From: Peptoniphilus_A sp001811425
GTDB lineage: Bacteria; Bacillota; Clostridia; Tissierellales; Peptoniphilaceae
Assembly (NCBI RefSeq): GCF_001811425.1
Contig: NZ_KV804733.1
Span: 1-64,000, forward strand
Direction of reading: 5' to 3'
Length of the DNA stretch: 64,000 nt
How positions within the stretch are numbered: the first letter of the stretch is position 1; each line of letters opens with the position of its first letter. A program made the translations under genes and the position numbers. Positions 25,646-34,012 of the stretch are shown piece by piece. The notes beneath the pieces are model-generated. The model was not told the DNA's origin and ran no database searches. It saw only the letters and a list, made by a program, of their open reading frames with translations.

Positions 25646-26576
25646 ATGACTAAATATGTATTAAAGAGACTTTTAATATTAATACCTACACTTCTTGGAG
25701 TGAGCTTTATAGTCTTCTTGCTCCTTTACTTGTCGCCAGGAGATGCTGCCCTTGCTGCAGCTGGACCTAACGCACCTAAGGAGACAGTAGATGCTATAAG
25801 AGAAAGTCTTGGACTAAATAAGCCCTTTATAGTTCAATATGGAAATTACTTAAAGGATTTAATTTTTCACTTTGACCTTGGCAAAAGCTATCAGTCAGGA
25901 AGATCAGTTTCAGAAGCTTTGCTTAGAGTTTTTCCAACAACTTTAAAACTTGCCGGTGGCGCCCTTGTCCTTGCCATAATTATGGGCATATCCTTTGGCG
26001 TAATAGCAGCCCTAAAGAAAAATACTTTTATTGACTCAATGATTACTGCCCTAGGCATGGTTTGGACTTGCAATGCCAATTTTTTGGTCAGGACTTTTAC
26101 TTATAATTGTATTTTCAACAAAGCTAAAGATTCTTCCGGCATCAGGTTTTTCTTCCATAAAGCACATGATCCTGCCTTGGTTCGCCTTAGGCTTTCAGTC
26201 ATCAGCTGTAATTATGAGGATGACCAGGTCTGCCATGTTAGATGTCCTAGACAAGGACTACATCAGGACTGCCTATGCCAAGGGACTTTCCAAAGCAAAA
26301 ATTATTTTTGTCCACGCCCTTAAAAATGCAATGATTCCTGTTATAACCACAATTGGGCTTCAAGCAGGTGGACTTCTTGGCGGAAGTATTTTGACAGAAA
26401 CAATTTTCTCCATTCCAGGCATTGGAAGACTAATGGTGGACTCCATAAAAACTCGTGACTACCCAATAATTCTTGGGGCAATTATGCTAATAGCCATAGT
26501 TTATTCTGTAATTTCCATTATCGTTGACATCCTCTACGGCTTTATCAATCCAAGAATAAAGGCAGACTACAAGTAG
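25646..26576 (+). pseudogene. DppB/OppB-type permease, interrupted by a frameshift
   Basis: Inner permease of the peptide ABC transporter. The first part (MTKYVLKRLLILIPTLLGVSFIVFLLL) runs to about base 26060. The second (GLAMPIFWSGLLLIIVFS to the C-terminal NPRIKADYK) continues in another frame. Removing one T from the TTT at 26061-26063 restores MVGLAMPIFWSGLL and gives a normal ~309-aa permease with the EAA loop (DYIRTAYAKGLSKAKIIFVHALKNA). Either a real inactivating indel or a sequence error. All other transporter genes are intact, which favours error or very recent mutation. ATG at 25646 follows GAAAGGAT. Confidence 0.85.
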
Positions 26577-26583
26577 GTGAAAT

Positions 26584-27426
26584 ATGTTAAAGAGATTAAA
26601 AACATTTTTTAAATATTACAGGAGAAATAAAGTTGCAGTAGTGGCACTGGTCCTTTTAATTCTCATAATTTTTGCTGCAATTTTTGCCGACCTCCTTTCA
26701 CCCTACGACTACACTGAGCAGTTTCCCAAGGATAACTTTTTAAGACCAAGTAGTGAACATCTAATGGGGACAGATAACTTTGGACGAGATATATTTTCGA
26801 GAGTCCTTCACGGAGCCCAAGTCTCCCTTAAAATTGGTTTCACATCTGTAATTATTTCCACAGTAATTGGAGTAATCATTGGTGCCTTGGCAGGTTACTA
26901 CGAGGGAATTTTTGATGCCATAATTATGAGAGTCATGGACACGATCTTATCCATTCCACAACTTGTCCTTGCCATTGCCCTTGCTGCAGCTCTTGGTGGT
27001 GGCATGAAAAATTTAATTTTGGCAGTTTCCCTATCTTCAATTCCATCCTATGCCAGGATAGTTAGAAGTCAGGTCATGTCTGTAAAAAATTTAGAGTACA
27101 TTGAATCAGCAAGGCTGGCTGGAGTAAAAACTTTTAAATTAATTTTTGCAGAAATTCTACCCAACTGCTTTGCACCCATAATTGTTCAAGCCACAATTGG
27201 TGTGGGCACTGCCATCTTATCTGCAGCTTCCCTTTCCTTTATTGGCATGGGAATTATGCCGCCAGAAGCAGAGTGGGGTCAAATGCTTTCTGAAGGGAGA
27301 GCTTATATTAGAAACTATCCACACATAACCCTATTCCCAGGCATGGCAATTGCCATAACAATTTTACTTTTAAATATTGTTGGCGACGCCTTAAGAGATG
27401 CCTTTGACCCAAAGTTCAGGAGGTAG
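26584..27426 (+). CDS. Peptide ABC transporter permease, DppC/OppC type
   Basis: Second membrane subunit, 280 aa, with the OppC N-terminal segment (KYYRRNKVAVVALVLLILIIF), the HLMGTDNFGRDIFSRVLHGAQVSL motif and a C-terminal BPD_transp_1 domain with the EAA loop (YIESARLAGVKTFKLIFAEILPN) that contacts the ATPases. Starts 7 bases after the permease B gene; its stop overlaps the ribosome site of the next gene. Intact. Confidence 0.95.
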   Translation: MLKRLKTFFKYYRRNKVAVVALVLLILIIFAAIFADLLSPYDYTEQFPKDNFLRPSSEHLMGTDNFGRDIFSRVLHGAQVSLKIGFTSVIISTVIGVIIGALAGYYEGIFDAIIMRVMDTILSIPQLVLAIALAAALGGGMKNLILAVSLSSIPSYARIVRSQVMSVKNLEYIESARLAGVKTFKLIFAEILPNCFAPIIVQATIGVGTAILSAASLSFIGMGIMPPEAEWGQMLSEGRAYIRNYPHITLFPGMAIAITILLLNIVGDALRDAFDPKFRR

Positions 27427-27427
27427 T

Positions 27428-28384
27428 ATGTTATTAGAAATAAAGGACCTTGAAGTTTTTTTCAAAAGCTCCCAAGGCATAGTAAAAGCTGTAAATAAAG
27501 TCAATATAAATACTCGTGAAAAAATGACAACTGCCATAGTAGGTGAATCTGGCTCGGGAAAGTCTGTAACTTCCCTTGCCGTTATGGGTCTTCTGGACAA
27601 GTCCTCTCTTGAAAAAATTTCTGGTGAGATAATTTTTGAAGGAAAAAATCTTTTAGAGTCTTCTCCAGAAGAATTAAGGCACATTAGAGGCAATAAGATC
27701 TCTATGATTTTTCAAGAGCCCATGACTTCACTTAATCCTGCTCTAAAGGTTGGCTACCAAATGTCTGAAGTCTTTAGGACTCACTTTGACATGGATAAAA
27801 AAACTGCCAGGGAAAAATCTATAGAGATGATAAAAAAAGTTGAAATAGATAGGGCAGAAGATGTCTACAATTCATATCCCCATGAGCTTTCTGGAGGCAT
27901 GAGGCAGAGAATTATGATTGCCATGGCACTTTCATCTTCTCCAAAACTTTTAATAGCAGATGAACCTACAACTGCCCTTGATGTTACCATTCAAAAGGAA
28001 GTTTTAGAGCTCATGAAAAAATTAAAGGAAGACATGAATACTGCCATAATTTTTATAAGTCACGACCTTGGAGTTGTTTCTGACATAGCAGATTATGTAA
28101 ATGTAATGTACGCGGGAAAAATCGTGGAGAGGGCGAGGGCAGAAGATATATTTAAAAAGCCCCTTCACCCTTACACAAGAGGACTTATAAGGGCAATACC
28201 TACTGCCCACAAGAAAAAGGACCAGCTCTACACAATTAGGGGGTCAGTTCCAAATCCAATTGACCTTCCAGAATCTTGCTACTTCTGCGATAGGTGTGAC
28301 GAGAAGATGAAAATTTGCCAGGAAAAAATTCCTGAAGAAGTGGACATTGACGGTCATAAGGTATCCTGCTTTTTGTATAGGTGA
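27428..28384 (+). CDS. Peptide ABC transporter ATPase, DppD/OppD type
   Basis: ATP-binding subunit of 318 aa powering peptide import. Walker A GESGSGKS, Q-loop FQEPMTSLNP, signature LSGGMRQR, Walker B LLIADEPTTALD and the H-loop SHDLGVV are all present. The C-terminal oligo/dipeptide transporter extension has a cysteine cluster (CYFCDRC, MKICQEKIP, VSCF) likely to bind a [4Fe-4S] cluster, as in characterised DppD/OppD-type ATPases. The ATG at 27428 follows AGGAGG; an upstream extension would overlap dppC. Confidence 0.95.
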   Translation: MLLEIKDLEVFFKSSQGIVKAVNKVNINTREKMTTAIVGESGSGKSVTSLAVMGLLDKSSLEKISGEIIFEGKNLLESSPEELRHIRGNKISMIFQEPMTSLNPALKVGYQMSEVFRTHFDMDKKTAREKSIEMIKKVEIDRAEDVYNSYPHELSGGMRQRIMIAMALSSSPKLLIADEPTTALDVTIQKEVLELMKKLKEDMNTAIIFISHDLGVVSDIADYVNVMYAGKIVERARAEDIFKKPLHPYTRGLIRAIPTAHKKKDQLYTIRGSVPNPIDLPESCYFCDRCDEKMKICQEKIPEEVDIDGHKVSCFLYR

Positions 28385-28388
28385 TAAA

Positions 28389-29189
28389 ATGAGGGACGAA
28401 ATTATTTTACAAGTTAAAAATTTGAATAAAGAATTTAAAATTAGCGGCGGCAAAAGCTTTAAGGCAGTTGATGACATTTCCTTCGACCTAAAAACTTCTC
28501 ACACTCTTGGCGTTGTTGGCGAAAGTGGGTCAGGCAAGTCAACTCTTGCCAGGTGCATCATGGGACTTTATCCTGATGCCAGCGGAGAAATAATTTATAA
28601 GGGCAAAAATATTTTAAAGGAAAATCAGAGGGAATTAAAGGAATATAGAAAAGATGTGCAGATGATTTTTCAAGACCCCTATTCCTCACTTAACCCCAGA
28701 AAAAAGTGCAAGGACATAATTGCATCAGGCATAAGAAATCTCTTAGGCGAGAAGGACAAAAAGAAAATCGAAAAAAAAGTTTTGGAGACCATGGAAATTT
28801 GTGGCCTGTCAGAATATCACATGGAGAGATATCCCCACGAATTTTCTGGAGGGCAAAGGCAGAGGATTTCCATTGCCAGGGCACTTGCCGTTGACCCAAA
28901 AATAATTGTGGCAGATGAGCCAACTTCTGCTCTGGATGTTTCCATTCAGGCACAAATAATAAACCTTCTTGAAGACCTGCAAAGGGACTTGGGTCTATCC
29001 ATGATTTTTATTTCTCACGACCTCTCTGTTGTAAGGCATGTGGCAGAGGAAGTCTTGGTCATGTATAAGGGCAGATGCGTGGAGTATAATGATTCTGAAG
29101 AAATTTTTGAAAAGCCAAGAGAGGACTACACGAAAAAATTATTGTCATCAGTGCCAGGCAAGACTCTGGCTCAAGTGGAAGATGTGTAG
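28389..29189 (+). CDS. Peptide ABC transporter ATPase, DppF/OppF type
   Basis: Second ATPase subunit, 266 aa, with Walker A GESGSGKST, Q-loop FQDPYSSLNPR, signature FSGGQRQRISIARAL, Walker B IIVADEPTSALD and H-loop SHDLSVV. It lacks most of the C-terminal extension seen in some OppF proteins but is within the usual range. ATG at 28389 behind AGGTGAT is chosen; a longer form would overlap the DppD gene. A strong terminator closes the operon. Confidence 0.94.
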   Translation: MRDEIILQVKNLNKEFKISGGKSFKAVDDISFDLKTSHTLGVVGESGSGKSTLARCIMGLYPDASGEIIYKGKNILKENQRELKEYRKDVQMIFQDPYSSLNPRKKCKDIIASGIRNLLGEKDKKKIEKKVLETMEICGLSEYHMERYPHEFSGGQRQRISIARALAVDPKIIVADEPTSALDVSIQAQIINLLEDLQRDLGLSMIFISHDLSVVRHVAEEVLVMYKGRCVEYNDSEEIFEKPREDYTKKLLSSVPGKTLAQVEDV

Positions 29190-29230
29190 AAATTTTTCTT
29201 CCTGGGTATTATAATTAGATAAAGTAGATA

Positions 29231-29252
29231 AAACTGTAGGCTTCTACAGTTT
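29231..29252 (+). terminator. Terminator of the peptide transporter operon
   Basis: AAACTGTAG/CTACAGTTT perfect 9-bp stem with GCTT loop, ending in a T-run. The next gene begins 20 bases later. Confidence 0.93.
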
Positions 29253-29272
29253 TTTATTTTGGAGGTGAAAAG

Positions 29273-29953
29273 ATGCTTGACCAAGAGGGCAAAAGAATTT
29301 TTTTTAGCGACCAAGAAAATAATATTGACCTTCCCCTTGAAATAATTGGGAATATTTATGACAAAAGAGAAGAGAAAATAGATTTTAAATCAAGTGATGA
29401 TGATCCAAAAGAAGAAAACTTTACTCATAAAGATTTAAAGGAGAGCCAAGAAGAAAGTCTAGAAGAAGTTCAAAAGGAAGATAAAGAAGTCAATTCAGAA
29501 GAAAATCAAGATGAAGTTCAAGATGACAATCAAGAAGATGAGAATTTATTTGATGAAAATAAATATGATCCCTATTACTTAGAGAGAATCGACGAAGTTC
29601 AGGAAATTTTGGAAGAAATTTGCGAATCCATACCTTCTTATGCCTATGAGCATCTTAATGGTGGTATAATTCTTACAGAAGAGGCAAAGTACCACGAGGA
29701 AGCCTATGCAGAGGACCTAGTTATCATGGGCGAGTACCAAAGGTCAATGCTTGGCAACATGATAAAAATTTATTATGGGTCCTTTATGGACATGTACAGA
29801 TTTTCCTCAAGGGAGACCCTAAGGGAAAAGCTAGAGGAAGTTCTCCTCCACGAGTTCACTCATCACTTGGAGTTTCTTGCCAATGAGTGGGGACTTGTAA
29901 TTGAAGACAAGAAATTTTTAGAAGAATATAGAAAAAGGAAGCAAAATGAATAA
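29273..29953 (+). CDS. Minimal zincin-type metallopeptidase with acidic N-terminal extension
   Basis: 226-aa soluble protein. The C-terminal half resembles the small zincin family (Zincin_1/DUF1025-like), with the zinc motif HEFTHH (H193, E194, H197) in VLLHEFTHHLEFLANEW. Residues about 38-100 are very rich in Glu and Asp, probably disordered, and do not belong to the usual family. No signal peptide. Its last 8 bases overlap the start of a membrane J-domain gene, so the two are translationally coupled. Substrate is unknown; a quality-control role with the J-protein is a guess. Confidence 0.8.
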   Translation: MLDQEGKRIFFSDQENNIDLPLEIIGNIYDKREEKIDFKSSDDDPKEENFTHKDLKESQEESLEEVQKEDKEVNSEENQDEVQDDNQEDENLFDENKYDPYYLERIDEVQEILEEICESIPSYAYEHLNGGIILTEEAKYHEEAYAEDLVIMGEYQRSMLGNMIKIYYGSFMDMYRFSSRETLREKLEEVLLHEFTHHLEFLANEWGLVIEDKKFLEEYRKRKQNE

Positions 29954-30794
29954 AATTTTAGGATATTTTTATAAGGGTTTAGGCAAATTTTTTGACCTCA
30001 TCTTAACCTTTTTAATTGTAATAGTTAATATTGCCGTAGATTTATTTTCAGCTGTAAGGAGATTGTTCTTATATATAATTTCCATGGGCGGCTGCTTGAT
30101 AATATTTTTACTTTTAAATCCCTTTGCTTGGCAGGGACTTGCAAGAAATAAGTGGCTGTCAACTCTAATCATGCTGGCTATTATTGTGCCCCTACTTGGC
30201 AATGTGTCAGAATCTTTTTTGAAGTACATACATTATATGGTGACAGAATTTTTCTACGACAGGGCAGATCATTATCTCCTTGGTAAGGTTAATGAATTCG
30301 AAAGTATTTCTGGCTACGGCAGGGCTTATTGGGAGAAAAAAGAAAGGGAAAGAATTAGACAAGAAGAAGAGAGAAGGAAGAAGAGAGAGGAAGAATTTAG
30401 AGAGAGATTTAAAGATTTCGGTGGCTTTACTTGGACCACCTTCGACGATTTTTCTCAGTTTGATGAATTTTTTAGGCAGCAGGGTTACGGCGGCTTTTAT
30501 GAAAATCAAGGTGGCTCTTATGGAAATAATTACGGCGGTTCCTACGGAAAGGGGCAAGGAGGAGGCTACGGCTTTAAGGACCAATACGAAAAAGCCTGCG
30601 ACACTCTCGGCGTAAATTATAACGCAGACAAGTATGAAGTGAAGCTTGCCTACAGAAAGATGGCGAAAAAATATCACCCTGACTTAAATAAGGAAGAGGG
30701 CGCCAAGGAAAAATTCCAAGAAATAAATGCAGCCTACGAATTTTTAAACGACTCAAATATTGAGATGTATAAAAAAATGTCTGGGGCAAATTAA
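29946..30794 (+). CDS. Membrane-anchored J-domain protein
   Basis: 282-aa protein with about three hydrophobic segments in residues 10-90. A charged helical region follows (KKERERIRQEEERRKKREEEFRERF), then a Gly/Tyr/Phe-rich linker, and a C-terminal J-domain containing the essential HPD (KKYHPDLNKEEGAKEKFQEINAAYEFL). The J-domain at the C-terminus and the membrane anchor at the N-terminus are opposite to classical DnaJ, so it would recruit DnaK to the membrane. It is coupled to the zincin gene by an 8-base overlap. A bidirectional terminator follows. Confidence 0.88.
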   Translation: MNKILGYFYKGLGKFFDLILTFLIVIVNIAVDLFSAVRRLFLYIISMGGCLIIFLLLNPFAWQGLARNKWLSTLIMLAIIVPLLGNVSESFLKYIHYMVTEFFYDRADHYLLGKVNEFESISGYGRAYWEKKERERIRQEEERRKKREEEFRERFKDFGGFTWTTFDDFSQFDEFFRQQGYGGFYENQGGSYGNNYGGSYGKGQGGGYGFKDQYEKACDTLGVNYNADKYEVKLAYRKMAKKYHPDLNKEEGAKEKFQEINAAYEFLNDSNIEMYKKMSGAN

Positions 30795-30825
30795 TTTTAT
30801 TTGATATGAAAATTTAGACAAAAAG

Positions 30826-30846
30826 AAAGGACCACGAGGGTCCTTT
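30826..30846. terminator. Bidirectional terminator between J-domain and anti-sigma genes
   Basis: AAAGGACC/GGTCCTTT 8-bp stem, 5-base loop, with T7 on the plus side and TCTTTTTG on the minus side. Confidence 0.88.
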
Positions 30847-30859
30847 TTTAGTGTTTAGA

Positions 30860-31660
30860 TTATTTAATTATACTTGCCCCCATTTGGAAAAATTCATCTG
30901 GGTCAACTGGTTTTTTATCTCTAAAGTTCATATTGTGTAAGAGATATTGATTGCCCTTGTATTCAAAGATTAAGTAAGTTGAGACAGCTTCAGTTCTGTC
31001 TGAACCCTTGCCACCGATGCCAACATTAAAGAAAGGATCCTTTTCAAATCTTTCTTTGTCAGCAGGACTTAAGTCTTCCTTGCTTCCAACAAATAAATTG
31101 TCATAAACTGAGTAGTAAAAATCCACTCCCTTTATAGTTCTCATTTCCTTGTAAGGAGCACTTGAAATAGGGTCGTGACCTTCAACAATTCTGTCTATAG
31201 CTAAAGTGATATGATCTGCATCTTCTCCTATTTGCTTTTTGTAGTTGACATCAATTGCCTTTCTCTTATTTAACTTTGCGCCAGTTTCATCCACATCTGC
31301 CGTATCTACAATTGTTATTCCGTCAAACTTATAGTCGCCTAAATTTTCTGGAGCGTAGGCTTCAAGGCCTGCCTTTTTTTCTGCCTTGGCAAGGTCAGTG
31401 TATTGTGTGTAATCATATTTTTGAGATGAAGATGAAATTGATCCTGTAATTTTTCCTGCTGCGAAAACTCCCACTGAAAGGACAAGGGCAAGGGCAGCCA
31501 CAAATATAAATTTCTTTTTCATTTTAAATTCTCCTTTTTCTTCTGTAGACTTAATTTCTAAGTCAATTTTATTTTTGAGGTAAGCAGAAGGAGCAGAATT
31601 TTCCGCGCTCTTATTTAATTCTTTTTTTATATACTCATCAAAATTATTAAAATTATTCAT
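30860..31660 (-). CDS. Putative anti-sigma factor, single-pass membrane protein
   Basis: 266-aa protein with a cytosolic N-terminal part (about 1-45), one transmembrane segment (KKKFIFVAALALVLSVGVFAAG) and an extracytoplasmic domain that I do not recognise. It lies directly behind an ECF sigma gene with an 8-base overlap, the usual layout for a membrane anti-sigma factor. No HCC zinc motif is seen. The ATG at 31660 behind AAGGAGAG is preferred. The signal sensed cannot be inferred. Confidence 0.75.
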   Translation of the reverse strand: MNNFNNFDEYIKKELNKSAENSAPSAYLKNKIDLEIKSTEEKGEFKMKKKFIFVAALALVLSVGVFAAGKITGSISSSSQKYDYTQYTDLAKAEKKAGLEAYAPENLGDYKFDGITIVDTADVDETGAKLNKRKAIDVNYKKQIGEDADHITLAIDRIVEGHDPISSAPYKEMRTIKGVDFYYSVYDNLFVGSKEDLSPADKERFEKDPFFNVGIGGKGSDRTEAVSTYLIFEYKGNQYLLHNMNFRDKKPVDPDEFFQMGASIIK

Positions 31661-32225
31661 AAATACTCTCCTTCTCGCCAAAGTCTTGGTCGACTTTCAT
31701 TATTTCTTTCTTTAAATTTTTTCGAGCTCTAAAAAGTCTAGACTTAACTGTACCCGTAAAGGTCTTTAAGATTTTTGCGATTTCTTCTATGGAGAAGTCG
31801 TCGTAATAAAAGAGGACCAGGACTTCTCTTTCCTTGTGATTTAATTTTAAGAGGGCTGATTCAACTTCATTATTTAATACAAATTCATCTTCTCCACTTG
31901 AAATAAGATTTGAGTCAGCCTTTTCCAAAATAAATTCGTCGGGAAATTCTCTCTTTCTATTTTTATATCTGGTGTAGCAAGAATTTTTTAAAATTGAAAA
32001 AATCCAAGGTTTTAATTTGTTAAATTCCTTCAAGTTATTTATGTTTTTGTAAATAGAAAGGAAGGTGTCTTGGAGGACATCTTCTGCCTCCTCTCTATTT
32101 CCCAAGATGAGAAGGGCAGTTCGGTACAAGCTTAAGTAGTATTCTTCATAGAGGAGATTAAAGGAATCTTTGTCGCCCTTTTTTAATTTTTTAAAATTTT
32201 CTATGTTAAATTTTTGGGGATTCAT
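31653..32225 (-). CDS. ECF-type RNA polymerase sigma factor
   Basis: 190-aa sigma-70 family factor. Region 2 contains YEEYYLSLYRTALLILGNREEAEDVLQDTFLSIYKNI and region 4 has LLKLNHKEREVLVLFYYDDFSIEEIAKILKTFTGTVKSRLFRARKNLKKEI, typical of extracytoplasmic-function sigmas. The ATG at 32225 follows AAAGGAGGT. It is co-transcribed with its likely anti-sigma factor. A TGAACC/GTCT pair upstream looks like an ECF-recognised promoter, suggesting autoregulation. Confidence 0.93.
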   Translation of the reverse strand: MNPQKFNIENFKKLKKGDKDSFNLLYEEYYLSLYRTALLILGNREEAEDVLQDTFLSIYKNINNLKEFNKLKPWIFSILKNSCYTRYKNRKREFPDEFILEKADSNLISSGEDEFVLNNEVESALLKLNHKEREVLVLFYYDDFSIEEIAKILKTFTGTVKSRLFRARKNLKKEIMKVDQDFGEKESIYE

Positions 32226-32255
32226 TTTAACCTCCTTTAGATGCATCTACTTATA

Positions 32256-32282
32256 AGACTATTTAGGATGGGAAAAGGTTCA
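32256..32282 (-). promoter_or_regulatory. ECF-type promoter in front of the sigma/anti-sigma operon
   Basis: On the minus strand TGAACC, 17-base spacer, GTCT. This resembles the TGAAAC/CGTCT class used by ECF sigmas; no good TTGACA/TATAAT pair is present in the short gap. Confidence 0.5.
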
Positions 32283-32298
32283 TTTTTTTCAAAAAAAA

Positions 32299-32316
32299 TC
32301 TCCACCTAAGTGGAGA
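32299..32316 (-). terminator. Terminator of the zinc-ribbon/SH3 gene
   Basis: TCTCCAC/GTGGAGA 7-bp stem, 4-base loop, followed on the minus strand by eight T. Confidence 0.92.
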
Positions 32317-32318
32317 AA

Positions 32319-33884
32319 TTAATTTAAAGTCTTATCTGATATCCAGCCCCTTAAATTTTCACCAGAGATGCTGGACTTAACTTCTACATGGCACCAAATT
32401 CTCTCGCCCTGCTCAATTTTTGTCTCTAAGACATAAAGTTCAGTTCCCTTTTCCAAAATTTTTATAATTTCAGAATCTACACTTGCTTCCTTTCTTAGGT
32501 TTGCCTTTTCTGTGGCAACATTCCTGTAAGTGTGTAGAAGTTCAGAAGATTTTTTTGCAGTTTGAGCTGCATCGGTGTAGTCATTTTCTTTTTCAAAACT
32601 TTCTGTTTGATCTTTATCTTTGTTTATATCAATGGCATTTTTGCTTTCAATTTCTTTTTTTAGGCTTGTTGCCTTGGCAGATTCAGGCACGACGCCAAGG
32701 TAGGAATTTAAAAGAAGCATTGCTTCATTTACTTTATTTTCCTTGTAAGCATCCTTTACCTTATTCAAAATTATATTGTCTATGGAGAGGAGTTTATCTT
32801 GAGCTGCCTTATAATTTTTCTCGTCTTCTTGAATTACCTTTTTAAAATTGTAGGCTGAATCAATATAATTTTCTTCCTGGTAAAGTTTGATGCCCTTTTG
32901 GTAGAAGTCATCAGATTGAACTAACTTCTTTAGTTTTTCCATTTCATTTGAAATTTCTGGACTGGTCTTTTTCTTTGTAGCTTCCTTGTATAAGTCCAGT
33001 GCCTCTTTGTACTCGCCACTTAGGGCAAGTCCCCTTGCATCCTCAATTTTATTTACGTTTCTCGTTATAACTGCGAAATTAATTATAAATAGAGAGATTA
33101 TGGACAAAATAATAATTAAAACTATGGAGAAAAACACAATCTTTGCAGAAAATTTCTTTGGTTTTTTTGTAGTCACTTCATTAGTTCTGTCAACTTTGAG
33201 GCTCTCTGTGTTTGGAGCAATCTTTGAAAGGTTTGTCTGAGTCAAGTGAGTCTCCAAGGTCTTTAAATTTATGTCTGAAGTTGACTTGGTGTTTTCAAGA
33301 ACATTTAAAATTTTTGAATTAATAAGTGGCTCAGTCAAATTATTTAGGACAAAACTTTTATTTCTGCCACAAAAATCACATTCGCTGCTGTCCTTTTCGT
33401 TTATAAAACCACAGGCACAGCGCCAAAAATCAATTTGGTTTTCGCCATAAGTTTTAATTCCGTCGCCAAGAGTTTCCTTTATTTGTGCACGCTTTTTTTC
33501 GGGAATGACTGGCAAACTCATGTCATATTTTTTTTCAGAACAAGTTATAGTCTTTCCGTCGCAAGTGTACTTTGATATGTAAATGTCTATAGCCCTTGCC
33601 TTATAAAATCTCTCATCCAATAAAAAAGGATCCAAAAAATATCTCGTATAGGGCTCAATATTAACTGCTTGAGAAAAATAAAATTCTCTGCCATTAAAGA
33701 GATATGACTTTTCAATAGACTTGAACTTTACGGCAAATTCAATGTTTGTGACAAAGGAGTCCTGTGCATTTAAGACATCAATGGCTAGGGCAAAATCGCC
33801 GCTAGTGAGTTCTGCATTGGCAATTTGAATTTTTTCACTTGTATTAAAGCTAAGTTTAGTTGGCAGTGTTCTAAAAAAACTCAT
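32319..33884 (-). CDS. Zinc-ribbon, single-pass membrane protein with TPR-like and SH3 domains
   Basis: 521-aa protein of unknown function. Order: an N-terminal beta-rich domain (about 1-150), a zinc ribbon with CACG and CDFCGRN (about 155-180), a linker, one transmembrane helix (IVFFSIVLIIILSIISLFIINFAVI, about 249-273), a TPR-like helical stretch (about 280-420), and a C-terminal bacterial SH3-like domain (ATEKANLRKEASVDSEIIKILEKG). The layout suggests a cytosolic zinc-ribbon sensor tied to a wall-binding outside domain. Single-gene transcript with its own promoter. Confidence 0.8.
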   Translation of the reverse strand: MSFFRTLPTKLSFNTSEKIQIANAELTSGDFALAIDVLNAQDSFVTNIEFAVKFKSIEKSYLFNGREFYFSQAVNIEPYTRYFLDPFLLDERFYKARAIDIYISKYTCDGKTITCSEKKYDMSLPVIPEKKRAQIKETLGDGIKTYGENQIDFWRCACGFINEKDSSECDFCGRNKSFVLNNLTEPLINSKILNVLENTKSTSDINLKTLETHLTQTNLSKIAPNTESLKVDRTNEVTTKKPKKFSAKIVFFSIVLIIILSIISLFIINFAVITRNVNKIEDARGLALSGEYKEALDLYKEATKKKTSPEISNEMEKLKKLVQSDDFYQKGIKLYQEENYIDSAYNFKKVIQEDEKNYKAAQDKLLSIDNIILNKVKDAYKENKVNEAMLLLNSYLGVVPESAKATSLKKEIESKNAIDINKDKDQTESFEKENDYTDAAQTAKKSSELLHTYRNVATEKANLRKEASVDSEIIKILEKGTELYVLETKIEQGERIWCHVEVKSSISGENLRGWISDKTLN

Positions 33885-33917
33885 AAAGACTCCTTTCTAT
33901 CCATACTTTATTACTTA

Positions 33918-33946
33918 ATTATAAGCTACTTGAAAAATTTTTACAA
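33918..33946 (-). promoter_or_regulatory. Promoter of the zinc-ribbon/SH3 gene
   Basis: Minus-strand TTGTAA, 17-base spacer, TATAAT. The ribosome site AAAGGAG precedes the ATG at 33884. Confidence 0.72.
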
Positions 33947-33957
33947 TATGGCTTCTA

Positions 33958-33986
33958 TTTACTAAATTAGACCTTTAGCATATAAT
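33958..33986 (+). promoter_or_regulatory. Promoter of the alpha/beta hydrolase operon
   Basis: TTTACT, 17-base spacer, TATAAT, 27 bases before the hydrolase ATG; divergent from the previous promoter. Confidence 0.72.
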
Positions 33987-34012
33987 TTAATTATATGGAA
34001 GGAGAAGGTGAA

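Noticed and set aside
28236..28250. GGGGGTCAGTTCC resembling the IS end at the left edge
   Set aside because: It is inside the intact DppD reading frame and the similarity stops after about 12 bases.
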